DNA of 64,000 nt, from NCBI RefSeq assembly GCF_015558675.1, contig NZ_JADMOL010000002.1, forward strand, positions 161,975-225,974. The letters run 5' to 3'. Source of the stretch: Paenibacillus sp. 1001270B_150601_E10 (GTDB lineage: Bacteria; Bacillota; Bacilli; Paenibacillales; Paenibacillaceae). Made by a program: the position numbers and the translations under genes. How positions within the stretch are numbered: position 1 is the first letter of the stretch; every line of letters begins with the position of its first letter. The notes below the pieces were generated by a model that worked only from the letters and a program-made list of their open reading frames with translations, was not told the DNA's origin and made no database searches. Of the stretch, positions 52,425 to 60,378 are shown in pieces.

Positions 52425-53042
52425 CTAAGAATAACGCGTGATCGGATTTTGAATGTAGGGTCCTTTTACGGAAAGATTAAGCAGTTGTTCCGCCATCTCT
52501 TCCTCGCCATAAGGCATGTGCTGCTCGACCCACCATATGATGACCTCAAGAAAGGCTGATTCGACATATTTAATAATCACTTCCCGCCTAGCGGTAAGAT
52601 TCTGATCGTCCGGTTCGGTATGATTAATCCCATAGGTGACGAATTCATGAAGCACAGCGGACAATCCTGTAGTGAAATAAGCAACTCGATTCGTTACAAG
52701 CATTGCTCGGTAGAGATGGTAATGTTCTGCGATGTGATGAAAGATCTCTACAAATAGCGGGTGAGGCTTATCGGAAGTGAAATTAATTTGTGGAGCACTC
52801 TTCCACTTGATATTCACTTTGTCATGAAGCTCCTTAATGATCTGATCTACAATGCAAGTAAGCAGTTCATGCTTATCCTTAAAGTGCAGATAGAAGGTTG
52901 CACGCTTGATTGTTGCCCGGTCTGCTATATCCTGCACCGTAATTTGATCGAAATCCTGTTCTTCCATCAGCTGGATAAGGGCTTCCTGCAGCAGCCGATG
53001 GGTTCGAATTACACGAGGATCTCTTCTAGGTTCCGTCCTCAT
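52425..53042 (-). CDS. TetR/AcrR-family transcriptional regulator
   Basis: A 205-residue protein with an N-terminal TetR helix-turn-helix (TVQDIADRATIKRATFYLHFKDKHELL, about 35-62) and an all-helical ligand-binding C-terminus ending QLLNLSVKGPYIQNP. AAGGAAA precedes the ATG. It is convergent with the SDR gene, which may be its target. The ligand is unknown. Confidence 0.9.
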   Translation of the reverse strand: MRTEPRRDPRVIRTHRLLQEALIQLMEEQDFDQITVQDIADRATIKRATFYLHFKDKHELLTCIVDQIIKELHDKVNIKWKSAPQINFTSDKPHPLFVEIFHHIAEHYHLYRAMLVTNRVAYFTTGLSAVLHEFVTYGINHTEPDDQNLTARREVIIKYVESAFLEVIIWWVEQHMPYGEEEMAEQLLNLSVKGPYIQNPITRYS

Positions 53043-53130
53043 ATTTCACGTTTCCTTTAACCATATTTTGTACTAAGTATAACATGCGTGATCACATGGA
53101 GAAAGGCAGGAAGGTTAATCGTGATTTAAT

Positions 53131-53169
53131 AAAAAATACCGCTCTAACTATGAAAAAGTCTGAGCGGTA
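53131..53169 (-). terminator. Intrinsic terminator of the acidic repeat gene
   Basis: TACCGCTC pairs with GAGCGGTA around a 17-nt loop. On the minus strand TTTTTTATT follows. Confidence 0.75.
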
Positions 53170-53192
53170 AGGTCTATATATGAAGAGGAGAA

Positions 53193-53999
53193 TTAGTCCT
53201 CATCCTCATCTTCATCTTCGTCCTCATCATCGTCGTCATCGTCGTAATCTACTATTTCTTCGTCTTCGTCTTCATCCTCGTCATCACCGACGTAGTCCTC
53301 GTCGTCTTCATCTTCATCCTCATCGTCGCCGTCTACTTCATCGTCTCCATCTTCATCCTCGTCATCGCCAACGTAGTCTTCGTCTTCGTCTTCATCCTCG
53401 TCATCGCCAATGTAGTCTTCGTCGTCCTCGTCTTCATCCTCATCGTCGCCGTCTACTTCATCGTCTTCGTCTTCATCCTCGTCATCGCCAATGTAGTCTT
53501 CGTCGTCCTCGTCTTCATCCTCATCGTCGCCGTCTACTTCATCGTCTTCGTCCTCATCCTCGTCATCGCCAACGTAGTCCTCGTCGTCTTCGTCCTCATC
53601 CTCATCGTCGCCGTCTACTTCATCGTCTTCGTCCTCATCCTCATCGTCTTCATCTTCATCATCCTCATCGTCACTGCTGATAAGAACTTCATCCTCATCG
53701 TCCTCTTCATCTTCTAGAAGATCCAGATCGATTTCAAACTTTGTGCCGTCGAGAAGCTCAACCTCAACCTCTTCTACTTCTTCCCAATCAATATCAGATA
53801 ACCAGGATAATAGAGAGGATTCTTTATCTTCAGAAAGTCCAGCTTCTAAAAGATCATCATAGTTATAACTCGTTGATTCGCCATTTACATATTCAATCTC
53901 GATATCTTCGATGTTTTCAATATTGTGGCTTAATAAATCAGCCTTCACTTTATTGAATTTCTCCAAATGTATCAAATCCTCTCTGTTCGAAGTAGACAT
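53193..53999 (-). CDS. Acidic Asp/Glu tandem-repeat protein
   Basis: A 268-residue protein. The first ~100 residues form a folded-looking acidic region (IEDIEIEYVNGESTSYNYDD, then WLSDIDWEEVEEVEVELLDG). The rest is almost only Asp and Glu, built on a 27-residue unit starting DEVDGDDEDEDEDDEDY(V/I)G, seen four times. No signal peptide or membrane segment. The ATG at 53999 lacks a clear ribosome site (AGAG at best); TTG codons at 53975 and 53966 follow GAGAGGA and are alternatives. It lies between a TetR gene and the spore-glycan operon. The high charge suggests a disordered, cation-binding or surface-coating protein; its function is unknown to me. Confidence 0.75.
   Translation of the reverse strand: MSTSNREDLIHLEKFNKVKADLLSHNIENIEDIEIEYVNGESTSYNYDDLLEAGLSEDKESSLLSWLSDIDWEEVEEVEVELLDGTKFEIDLDLLEDEEDDEDEVLISSDDEDDEDEDDEDEDEDDEVDGDDEDEDEDDEDYVGDDEDEDEDDEVDGDDEDEDEDDEDYIGDDEDEDEDDEVDGDDEDEDEDDEDYIGDDEDEDEDEDYVGDDEDEDGDDEVDGDDEDEDEDDEDYVGDDEDEDEDEEIVDYDDDDDDEDEDEDEDED
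53198..53700. repeat. Tandem repeat inside the acidic protein gene
   Basis: The marker GTCTACTTC (encoding Glu-Val-Asp on the minus strand) recurs at 53331, 53451, 53532 and 53613. Spacings are 120, 81 and 81 bp, all multiples of three. The unit is 81 bp with one copy extended by 39 bp, so the array expands in frame. Confidence 0.9.
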
Positions 54000-54189
54000 A
54001 AATAATCTCTATTTACAATCTATTCTATGTAAAGTTGTCGTAACTGCTTGGGTGAATAGAAGAGAGGAAAGCGCGGATGTTTCTTGTTGTACAGACGTAT
54101 ATTTTCCCTATCAACCTATAATCGCCCTTACTGATTCTATTAAAATCACATACTTTAATCCATATCGTAGAAGAGAAGGGGCGAATGAT

Positions 54190-55158
54190 ATGAAAGGGTT
54201 GATTCTTTGTGCAGGCAGAGGCACCAGGCTCCAGCCTTTCTCTTATCTTACATCCAAGGTCCTTTTACCCGTTGCGAACAAGCCACTCATCTTTTATAAC
54301 ATCGAAAAGCTGATCGCGCTAGGGATCACCGAGATTGGAATTGTTATTCAGCCCGCACAGCATGACATGTTTATGGATGCTGTAGGCAAGGGCGAGCGTT
54401 GGGGCATCCAGTTGACCTACATCTATCAGCAGGGTCCGAATGGAATTGCGGATGCGGTCAAGCAATCGGAGGGCTTCATAGGAAGGGATTCCTTTATGCT
54501 GCTGCTGGGTGACAATCTGATTGAGCATTCCTTGCTGGAATTAAAGCAGTCAATTGTAACGGAAGGATTCGATGGTGCGCTGTTGCTTGGGGAAGTCAAG
54601 AAGCCACAAGATTACGGCATTGTAGAGATTCAGGAAGGAAAGATCGTTGGATTGGAAGAAAAGCCGCAGCATCCGAAATCTAATCTCGCTATTATGGGGG
54701 CTTATGCATTCACTTCAAGAATCTTTGAAGCCGTACAGGCCATCTCTCCTTCTAAAAGAGGAGAGTATGAAATGACAGATGCCATATCTTATCTCATTAA
54801 CCTTGGACTCTCGATATCCTATGTCGTAACTTATGACTCTCACACGGACGTAGGTACAACGGAACGGTGGCTTGAAGCCAATCGATGGATGCTTGACAAG
54901 GTTGCGGGAACCGACGATCAGGATTCCTATGTGAGCGGCACGAACACCATCATTCCACCTGTGCTAATCGACTCTAGCAGTGTTTTGGAGCATTGTGTCG
55001 TTGGGCCATATGTGGTAGTTGGTCCTCAAGTCGTGCTTAACCACTGCGAGATGGAAGATAGCATCATACTGGAGGATGTCTTTTTAAGCCGCTGCAAACT
55101 GAAAGGGTCGATTGTAAGCCGCCAGTATGCGGTTCCGCCACTTGAGGGGGATGCGTAA
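54190..55158 (+). CDS. Sugar-1-phosphate nucleotidyltransferase, YtdA/RmlA-like
   Basis: 322 residues from the ATG at 54190 (AAGGGG nine bases upstream; an open frame continues upstream to 53911 without a ribosome site). The N-terminal pyrophosphorylase motif is AGRGTRLQPFSYLTSKVLLPVANKP, followed by LLLGDNLI and GIVEIQEGKIVGLEEKP. The C-terminal 80 residues have left-handed-helix-type repeats (VVGPYVVVGPQVV). It would activate a hexose-1-phosphate to a nucleotide sugar. First of three genes resembling the ytdA-ytcA-ytcB spore-coat glycan operon of B. subtilis (order from memory). The stop overlaps the next ATG. Confidence 0.9.
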   Translation: MKGLILCAGRGTRLQPFSYLTSKVLLPVANKPLIFYNIEKLIALGITEIGIVIQPAQHDMFMDAVGKGERWGIQLTYIYQQGPNGIADAVKQSEGFIGRDSFMLLLGDNLIEHSLLELKQSIVTEGFDGALLLGEVKKPQDYGIVEIQEGKIVGLEEKPQHPKSNLAIMGAYAFTSRIFEAVQAISPSKRGEYEMTDAISYLINLGLSISYVVTYDSHTDVGTTERWLEANRWMLDKVAGTDDQDSYVSGTNTIIPPVLIDSSSVLEHCVVGPYVVVGPQVVLNHCEMEDSIILEDVFLSRCKLKGSIVSRQYAVPPLEGDA

Positions 55159-56450
55159 TGAACATTTTAGTCATAGGAACAGGCTATGTGGGAGCTACAA
55201 CTGCCATATTGTTATCAGAGCTTGGTCATCAAGTAACAGGGCTTGATATGGAGGAGGAAAAGATTAAGCGGCTGCAGCAGGGCGTGCTTACTTTTTATGA
55301 ACCAGGACTAGAGCCTTTGCTCCAAAAGCAGCTACAGCTTGAAAATCTGATGTTTACGACCGACTCTGTACAGGCCATTCAAGAGCATGACGTCATTTTT
55401 ATCTGTGTCGGGACGCCGTCTCTCCCTGATGGCAGCACGGATTTGTCTGCGGTACGCAAGGTTTCAGCACGAATTGGACAGTTGATGGCAAGCCACAAGC
55501 TGATTGTTATTAAGAGTACGGTCCCGCCAGGGACTCAGCAGCGTGTGAAGCGCTGGATCAAGGATGCGCTCACGTACAAGACATCGTTTGATGTTGTGTC
55601 TAATCCTGAATTTCTAAGAGAAGGAAGCGCCGTTCATGATGCATTCCACCCGGACCGCATTATTATCGGAGGAGACTCTGAGGAGTCTCGCAGTCAGGTG
55701 GAACGGCTCTATGGAGACATGAATTGTCCGGTCGTTCATACGAATCCCGAGACGGCCGAGATGATTAAGTATGCTTCCAATGCATTTCTAGCAACCAAAA
55801 TCTCATATATGAATGAGCTTGCTAGATTATGTGACGAGGTGGATGTGTCTGTTCAAACAGTGGCAGAAGGAATGGGATATGACCCGAGAATCGGGAAGTC
55901 CTTTTTGCAAGCGGGAATCGGTTATGGGGGCTCCTGCTTTCCGAAGGATGTGAAATCTCTGATTGCTTTGGGAAATGAGCATTACACCGAGCTAGGCATC
56001 CTGAAAAGAGTCGTGAAGGTGAATGATTCACAGTATCGTTACTTGTTGAAAAAGGTAAAGCGCCAGCTTGGACTGCTTCGAGGCAAGCGAATTGCCCTTC
56101 TTGGTCTAGCGTTCAAGCCTGGCACCGACGACTTAAGAGAGGCCCCATCACTAGCTATATTGAGTGAGCTGATGGAGAATGGGGCATTGCTTAAGGTGCA
56201 TGATCCTGTAGCGAAGCTGCCAAGAGAGCTGCAGTTTCCATCAATAAAAGCATTTCCAAGCATTGAAGAGACGCTGCTTGGAGCGCACGCGATCATCCTG
56301 TGCACGGAATGGCCGCAATATGTGAGCGGAGCCTGGGAGGACTGGAGGCCTCTCGTCAAAAGTCCTTATGTATTCGATGGCCGAAATGCGCTCGATGCAA
56401 AGAAGCTTAAAGCGTTAGGTTACCATTATGAAGGTATAGGGGTTAGGTGA
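55158..56450 (+). CDS. UDP-glucose 6-dehydrogenase, YtcA/TuaD-like
   Basis: A 430-residue enzyme that oxidises UDP-glucose to UDP-glucuronate with NAD. It has the N-terminal GTGYVG, the substrate-binding SNPEFLREGSAVHDAFHPDR, the catalytic Cys in GGSCFPKD (about 259) and the C-terminal LAFKPGTDDLREAPS. The start ATG overlaps the upstream stop (TAATG at 55156-55160). Middle gene of the spore-glycan sugar-nucleotide operon. Confidence 0.94.
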   Translation: MNILVIGTGYVGATTAILLSELGHQVTGLDMEEEKIKRLQQGVLTFYEPGLEPLLQKQLQLENLMFTTDSVQAIQEHDVIFICVGTPSLPDGSTDLSAVRKVSARIGQLMASHKLIVIKSTVPPGTQQRVKRWIKDALTYKTSFDVVSNPEFLREGSAVHDAFHPDRIIIGGDSEESRSQVERLYGDMNCPVVHTNPETAEMIKYASNAFLATKISYMNELARLCDEVDVSVQTVAEGMGYDPRIGKSFLQAGIGYGGSCFPKDVKSLIALGNEHYTELGILKRVVKVNDSQYRYLLKKVKRQLGLLRGKRIALLGLAFKPGTDDLREAPSLAILSELMENGALLKVHDPVAKLPRELQFPSIKAFPSIEETLLGAHAIILCTEWPQYVSGAWEDWRPLVKSPYVFDGRNALDAKKLKALGYHYEGIGVR

Positions 56451-56455
56451 GGCAT

Positions 56456-57409
56456 ATGAGTCGCATCTTGGTTACAGGCGCGGCAGGCTTTATTGGCTCG
56501 CACCTGTGCGAGGAGCTGTTGAAGGAAGAAGGCAACGAAGTGATTGGGGTCGATGCGTTTCTTGACTATACAACGCCAGTATGGGTAAAAGAACGCAATC
56601 TGAAGCAGCTTCTCACACACCCGCGTTTTACATTTATGAACATTAACTTGTTGAAGGTAAACTGGGAGCTATTGCTCCCAGGAATAGATATTGTCTATCA
56701 TTTGGCAGGAATGCCTGGGGTAAGAGCAAGCTTCGGTCCAGACTTCTCCTTGTATGCGGAAAACAACATCGTTGCAACACAGCGGTTATTGGAAGCTTGT
56801 AAAGAAAGTCTTGTGAAGAGGGTTATCTTTGCTTCCACTTCCTCTGTATATGGAGAGAAAAGAGGGAAGGTCGATGAGGATGCAAGCGAATTGCCTTTGT
56901 CACCATATGGAGTCAGCAAGCTAACCTGTGAGCACTTATGCCGCATTTATGGCGAGCAAGAAGGAATTCCGATTGTGATTCTCCGCTTTTTTACCGTGTA
57001 CGGTCCAAGACAGCGGCCTGACATGGCCTTCCATCGCTTCATTAAGCACATGCTTGAAGGAGAGCCCATTCCATTGTATGGCGATGGTACTCAAAGTAGG
57101 GATTTTACTTATGTAGGGGATTGTGTGCGTGCGGTTGCAGCTGCCTCGACGGCGAAGCATCTGATCGGAGAGACCATTAATATCGGAGGAAAGGAAAGGG
57201 CTTCGATCAATACGTGCATTGCACTGCTTGAACAGCTGATCGGGCAGAAGGCCAGCATTCGCTGGATGGGCCACCCTCCGGGCGAGCCTAAGAGCACTTG
57301 GGCGGATGTATCCAAAGCGGAAAAGTTGTTAGGCTATGCACCAGTCGTGGATCTGAAGGAAGGATTGGCCGAAGAGGTCCGCTATCTAAAGGCTTTGTAT
57401 CAACAATAG
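56456..57409 (+). CDS. NAD-dependent nucleotide-sugar epimerase/dehydratase, YtcB-like
   Basis: 317 residues from the ATG at 56456; AGGTG lies six bases upstream, overlapping the dehydrogenase stop. The cofactor motif GAAGFIGSH, the STSSVYGEK block and the catalytic YGVSK (YxxxK, about 150) are present, as is RFFTVYGPRQRPDMA. Coming after a UDP-glucose dehydrogenase, a UDP-glucuronate 4-epimerase or decarboxylase activity is most likely. Last gene of its operon, closed by the terminator at 57417-57463. Confidence 0.92.
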   Translation: MSRILVTGAAGFIGSHLCEELLKEEGNEVIGVDAFLDYTTPVWVKERNLKQLLTHPRFTFMNINLLKVNWELLLPGIDIVYHLAGMPGVRASFGPDFSLYAENNIVATQRLLEACKESLVKRVIFASTSSVYGEKRGKVDEDASELPLSPYGVSKLTCEHLCRIYGEQEGIPIVILRFFTVYGPRQRPDMAFHRFIKHMLEGEPIPLYGDGTQSRDFTYVGDCVRAVAAASTAKHLIGETINIGGKERASINTCIALLEQLIGQKASIRWMGHPPGEPKSTWADVSKAEKLLGYAPVVDLKEGLAEEVRYLKALYQQ

Positions 57410-57416
57410 AGATGAG

Positions 57417-57463
57417 AAAACCTCTGTGCTGTTTTGATGAGAAGCACAGAGGTTTTGCTTTTT
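57417..57463 (+). terminator. Intrinsic terminator of the sugar-nucleotide operon
   Basis: AAAACCTCTGTGCT (57417-57430) pairs perfectly with AGCACAGAGGTTTT (57443-57456). GCTTTTTG follows. It can also act for the convergent operon ending at 57504. Confidence 0.92.
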
Positions 57464-57503
57464 GAGATAAAAGTCCATTTTGAAGCATTTCATTATGCTA
57501 TCC

Positions 57504-58640
57504 TTATCCCCAAACGGACAAGATCTCCTGAGCGACTCGATCCCAATGGAAATGGCTTTCCGCCAGGCGCCGGCCTCTTAAGCCCATCTGTCTCAATTCG
57601 TCCATATTGGACAGCAGGCTGTTGAGCTTCTCTGCGTAATCAAGCGGATTCTCAGGATCTGTCACGAGCAGCCCATTATTATTGATGATGATCTCTGGAT
57701 TCCCCCCTCTTGCGGTTGTAAGAAACGGCAAGCCTGCCGCCATCGCTTCATAATGAACCCTTGCAAGCGGCTCATTCCAGATGGACGTACAGACGAATAC
57801 ATCTGCAGCAGAGAACCAACGATGGATTTCTTGCGCATCAATATATCCTGTAGTCATGACAGGAAGCGGGGAACGTTCAGCGATCGCTCTTACGTATCCG
57901 ATATAGTCGCTCACCCGATTGTCGCTGTACCAAGCGCCGCCAACAACGACGAGGACCGCATTCGAATGTTTGATTTGGGACATCGCTCTTACGAGGACAT
58001 GGGGCCCTTTATTCCGCGATAAGCGGCCAACAAACAGAATGACCTTTTTCGAATCCAATTGATGCTGGCTTCGCAGGGACTGCCTGTTCTGCATTGCAGA
58101 TTGAGATTCCATCCATGGTGCGAATCGATCGAGATCAACGCCAGAGTAGATCGTGCGAAGCTTCGGCTCGACTGCCGGGAAATAGCGTGCAATTTCAGAG
58201 CCGATGTAATTGCTGATCGTAATGATGCGTTCGGTATGGGCAATGACAGCTTGCGCTTCCTCGGGCTTGATCTTAGCTGGGTTGAACATATCGTTGTGCA
58301 TGCTTAGAACGATTCGGGACTGAGGAGCCACACTGCGAACGGGCAGCACCATCCGAGGACGGTTGAAGATGTGAATGAGGTCGTAATGCTCGCCGCTTGC
58401 GGCTAGAAATTGCACGACGCCGTCTGCATAGGTCTCAAACACGCCGCCCGATGGAATTCGGACGTAGCGCACGCCGTTGACCATTTCATCAGGCGGGAGT
58501 TCGGGATCGTCTCTGCCGACGATGGTGATGCGATGGTATTGACTAAGCTGGCGTGTGACTCCGCCGATATAGGTTTGAATGGCACCGCCTCTAATATTAG
58601 GCACGGGCAGCTTCTCCGTACAAATTAACAATACATTCAT
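57504..58640 (-). CDS. Glycosyltransferase family 4, CotSA/YtcC-like
   Basis: A 378-residue GT-B glycosyltransferase. Its N-terminal domain starts MNVLLICTEKLPVPNIRGGA. The C-terminal nucleotide-sugar domain has ILFVGRLSRNKGPHVLVRAM and the EX7E-type region EPLARVHYEAMAAGLPFLTT. CotSA and YtcC of B. subtilis are spore-coat glycosyltransferases of this type. It is last in a three-gene minus-strand operon, 19 bp after the CotS-family gene. AAGGAGG precedes the ATG. The sugar and acceptor are unknown. Confidence 0.9.
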   Translation of the reverse strand: MNVLLICTEKLPVPNIRGGAIQTYIGGVTRQLSQYHRITIVGRDDPELPPDEMVNGVRYVRIPSGGVFETYADGVVQFLAASGEHYDLIHIFNRPRMVLPVRSVAPQSRIVLSMHNDMFNPAKIKPEEAQAVIAHTERIITISNYIGSEIARYFPAVEPKLRTIYSGVDLDRFAPWMESQSAMQNRQSLRSQHQLDSKKVILFVGRLSRNKGPHVLVRAMSQIKHSNAVLVVVGGAWYSDNRVSDYIGYVRAIAERSPLPVMTTGYIDAQEIHRWFSAADVFVCTSIWNEPLARVHYEAMAAGLPFLTTARGGNPEIIINNNGLLVTDPENPLDYAEKLNSLLSNMDELRQMGLRGRRLAESHFHWDRVAQEILSVWG

Positions 58641-58659
58641 CGCCGTATTCCTCCTTTCA

Positions 58660-60363
58660 TCAAGCGATCTTCCGTGATCGAGTGCTGCGTCTTGAACGTC
58701 TCAATCCATTCTTTGACAAGCTGCGTCTGCGCTTGACAGATCGTTTTGAAGAAGTGCTTTGGCTGCGTCTTGGTCGTGCGAGGCGCTTCTGAGTGGATGA
58801 ACGAGACTTGCCTCGCTTCAGTGAGGATGAGGAACGTCTAGAAGACTTCCTGCGGGATGTTCTCCGAGCACGCCTTCTGCGGCGTAAAGGAGTAGGGGCT
58901 TCCTCTATAGCGGTCGCGGCAGGCACTGCCAGTGGGTCAATAGAAGGTGCATCTGCAGCTGGATCGCTGTTGGCAGTTGCGACGGCTGCTTGAGCTTCTG
59001 AAGCGGAGTCGCTGCTTGATTCCTCATTGGAATCCGCATTCCGCTCCCCGCTTTGTCGCCGACTGGCGAGCGGCTCCAATGCTCCATTGTCATCCCATTC
59101 TGTGTTTGTGATGATGGAGTTAAGCTCTTGAGAGGCTTCCGAAGCGGGATTACTGAAGGTAAAAGGAGAAGGATCATTTGCGAGCGGCGTCGCTCCAACA
59201 GGCGGGAGGGGAAGGTCCCATTCGACTGTCGTTGGCTCAACCACGTAGTCGCCTGCTGGATATTTGTCGATATCCTTCCACAGCTCCTGCAGTGCTTGAG
59301 CTTTTGTGCTTTCCGTCGTAAGCACGCGCTGCAGAATTGGAGTTAGCTCCATGTTCATGAAGGTGACAGGATCGAATACGATTTCCTTCACATGTTTATA
59401 GAACTCATTTGGGAAGGCCATATCAATCCATAGAATCTCAAACATTTCCCGGTCCATCGGGTTGCCTTGATTGTAGGCTTCAATCATGCCGCGTATCCAA
59501 GTCAGATCCCACACACCCATGTCGTCCATCGTGCTCGTAATCAGCTTCCGCAAATCACGGAACGGAAGGTCATATGCGACACCGTCCAAGTCGATAACCC
59601 AGATTCCTCCTGGTCCCATCTGTCCGTTCGACCAGCCGTAATCCTGGTGGGCAAGTCCCCAATAGGGCTCCCCCATTGCGGTCATCTTGGCATAGCTTGA
59701 GGTGAGGAAGCGGTCAAGCGCCTCTCTCGCCTGGCGTTCAAAGTCATCAACGACCTGAAGCAATGGGGCGCTTCCTGCCGTGTCTGGATAGGCTTCGGCA
59801 ATATGCTTGAACCAACCGATCTTGGTGATGATCTTCTCGTAGTTCTTGATCCACCCATAGATCCGTGAGGAGCGTGCTGCACCGTGAGGAGGAGCATATC
59901 CTTTTGTATGAAAATGAAACTCTCCAAGTCCTTTACATAAGGCTGAGGCTCCTTCCAAATCAATCTTGGAGGCTTGCTGAAGCGCAATCCAATCCGTAAC
60001 GATCCATAGCTTCCCTCCGGCTTCCACGTACAATTGGCCGTCCATGGTCGGAATGAGAGCGGGCACGCGAGCACCCTGTTCAACAAGATACTGCTGGGCA
60101 CCGACGCTGAATAGGCTTCGCTGTGGAATACGATGAAGCACCTTGATGCTTCTTGTTCCTTTATTAGTCTCAATACGCCAGATCGCTCCGCCCTTGTCTG
60201 GCTTTGAAGTTACAAGCACCATGCTGGATACCTGCATATCGTAATTTTTCATAACCTGATAGGCGAGATCTTCCAGCTCAGGTGGAACATACTGCTCGAG
60301 AACGACTCCGGGTGAAACGGTGTTCACCAAGTGATCCCAAGGCACGACTTGATATTGATCCAA
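58660..60363 (-). CDS. CotS-family spore coat protein with a Ser/Arg-rich basic tail
   Basis: A 567-residue protein starting at TTG 60363, with GGAGGGAG upstream. Residues about 1-370 have the kinase-like CotS/CotI fold: GAIWRIETNKGTRSIKVL, the catalytic-loop region LAHQDYGWSNGQM and the metal region VIDLDGVAYDLPFRDLRKL. A Ser/Ala/Asp/Glu-rich acidic linker (about 400-485) follows. The last ~75 residues are almost only Arg, Lys and Ser (TPLRRRRRARRTSRRKSSRR onward). CotS proteins of B. subtilis lack such a tail, which recalls protamines or CotG. Middle gene of the glycosyltransferase operon. Confidence 0.88.
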   Translation of the reverse strand: MDQYQVVPWDHLVNTVSPGVVLEQYVPPELEDLAYQVMKNYDMQVSSMVLVTSKPDKGGAIWRIETNKGTRSIKVLHRIPQRSLFSVGAQQYLVEQGARVPALIPTMDGQLYVEAGGKLWIVTDWIALQQASKIDLEGASALCKGLGEFHFHTKGYAPPHGAARSSRIYGWIKNYEKIITKIGWFKHIAEAYPDTAGSAPLLQVVDDFERQAREALDRFLTSSYAKMTAMGEPYWGLAHQDYGWSNGQMGPGGIWVIDLDGVAYDLPFRDLRKLITSTMDDMGVWDLTWIRGMIEAYNQGNPMDREMFEILWIDMAFPNEFYKHVKEIVFDPVTFMNMELTPILQRVLTTESTKAQALQELWKDIDKYPAGDYVVEPTTVEWDLPLPPVGATPLANDPSPFTFSNPASEASQELNSIITNTEWDDNGALEPLASRRQSGERNADSNEESSSDSASEAQAAVATANSDPAADAPSIDPLAVPAATAIEEAPTPLRRRRRARRTSRRKSSRRSSSSLKRGKSRSSTQKRLARPRRSQSTSSKRSVKRRRSLSKNGLRRSRRSTRSRKIA

Positions 60364-60378
60364 GAGGCTCCCTCCATT

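Noticed and set aside
53180-53680. Plus-strand His/Arg/Leu-rich frame over the repeat region
   Set aside because: It is the mirror of the Asp/Glu repeat on the other strand; it has no ribosome site and no start-stop logic of its own.
53198-53700. CRISPR-like array
   Set aside because: Spacers and repeats are the same low-complexity Asp/Glu codons in frame. There are no unique spacers, and no cas genes are visible.
53911-54189. N-terminal extension of the nucleotidyltransferase and a plus-strand gene over the start of the acidic gene
   Set aside because: The extension overlaps the acidic gene on the other strand, and the family motif begins right after the ATG at 54190, which has a ribosome site.
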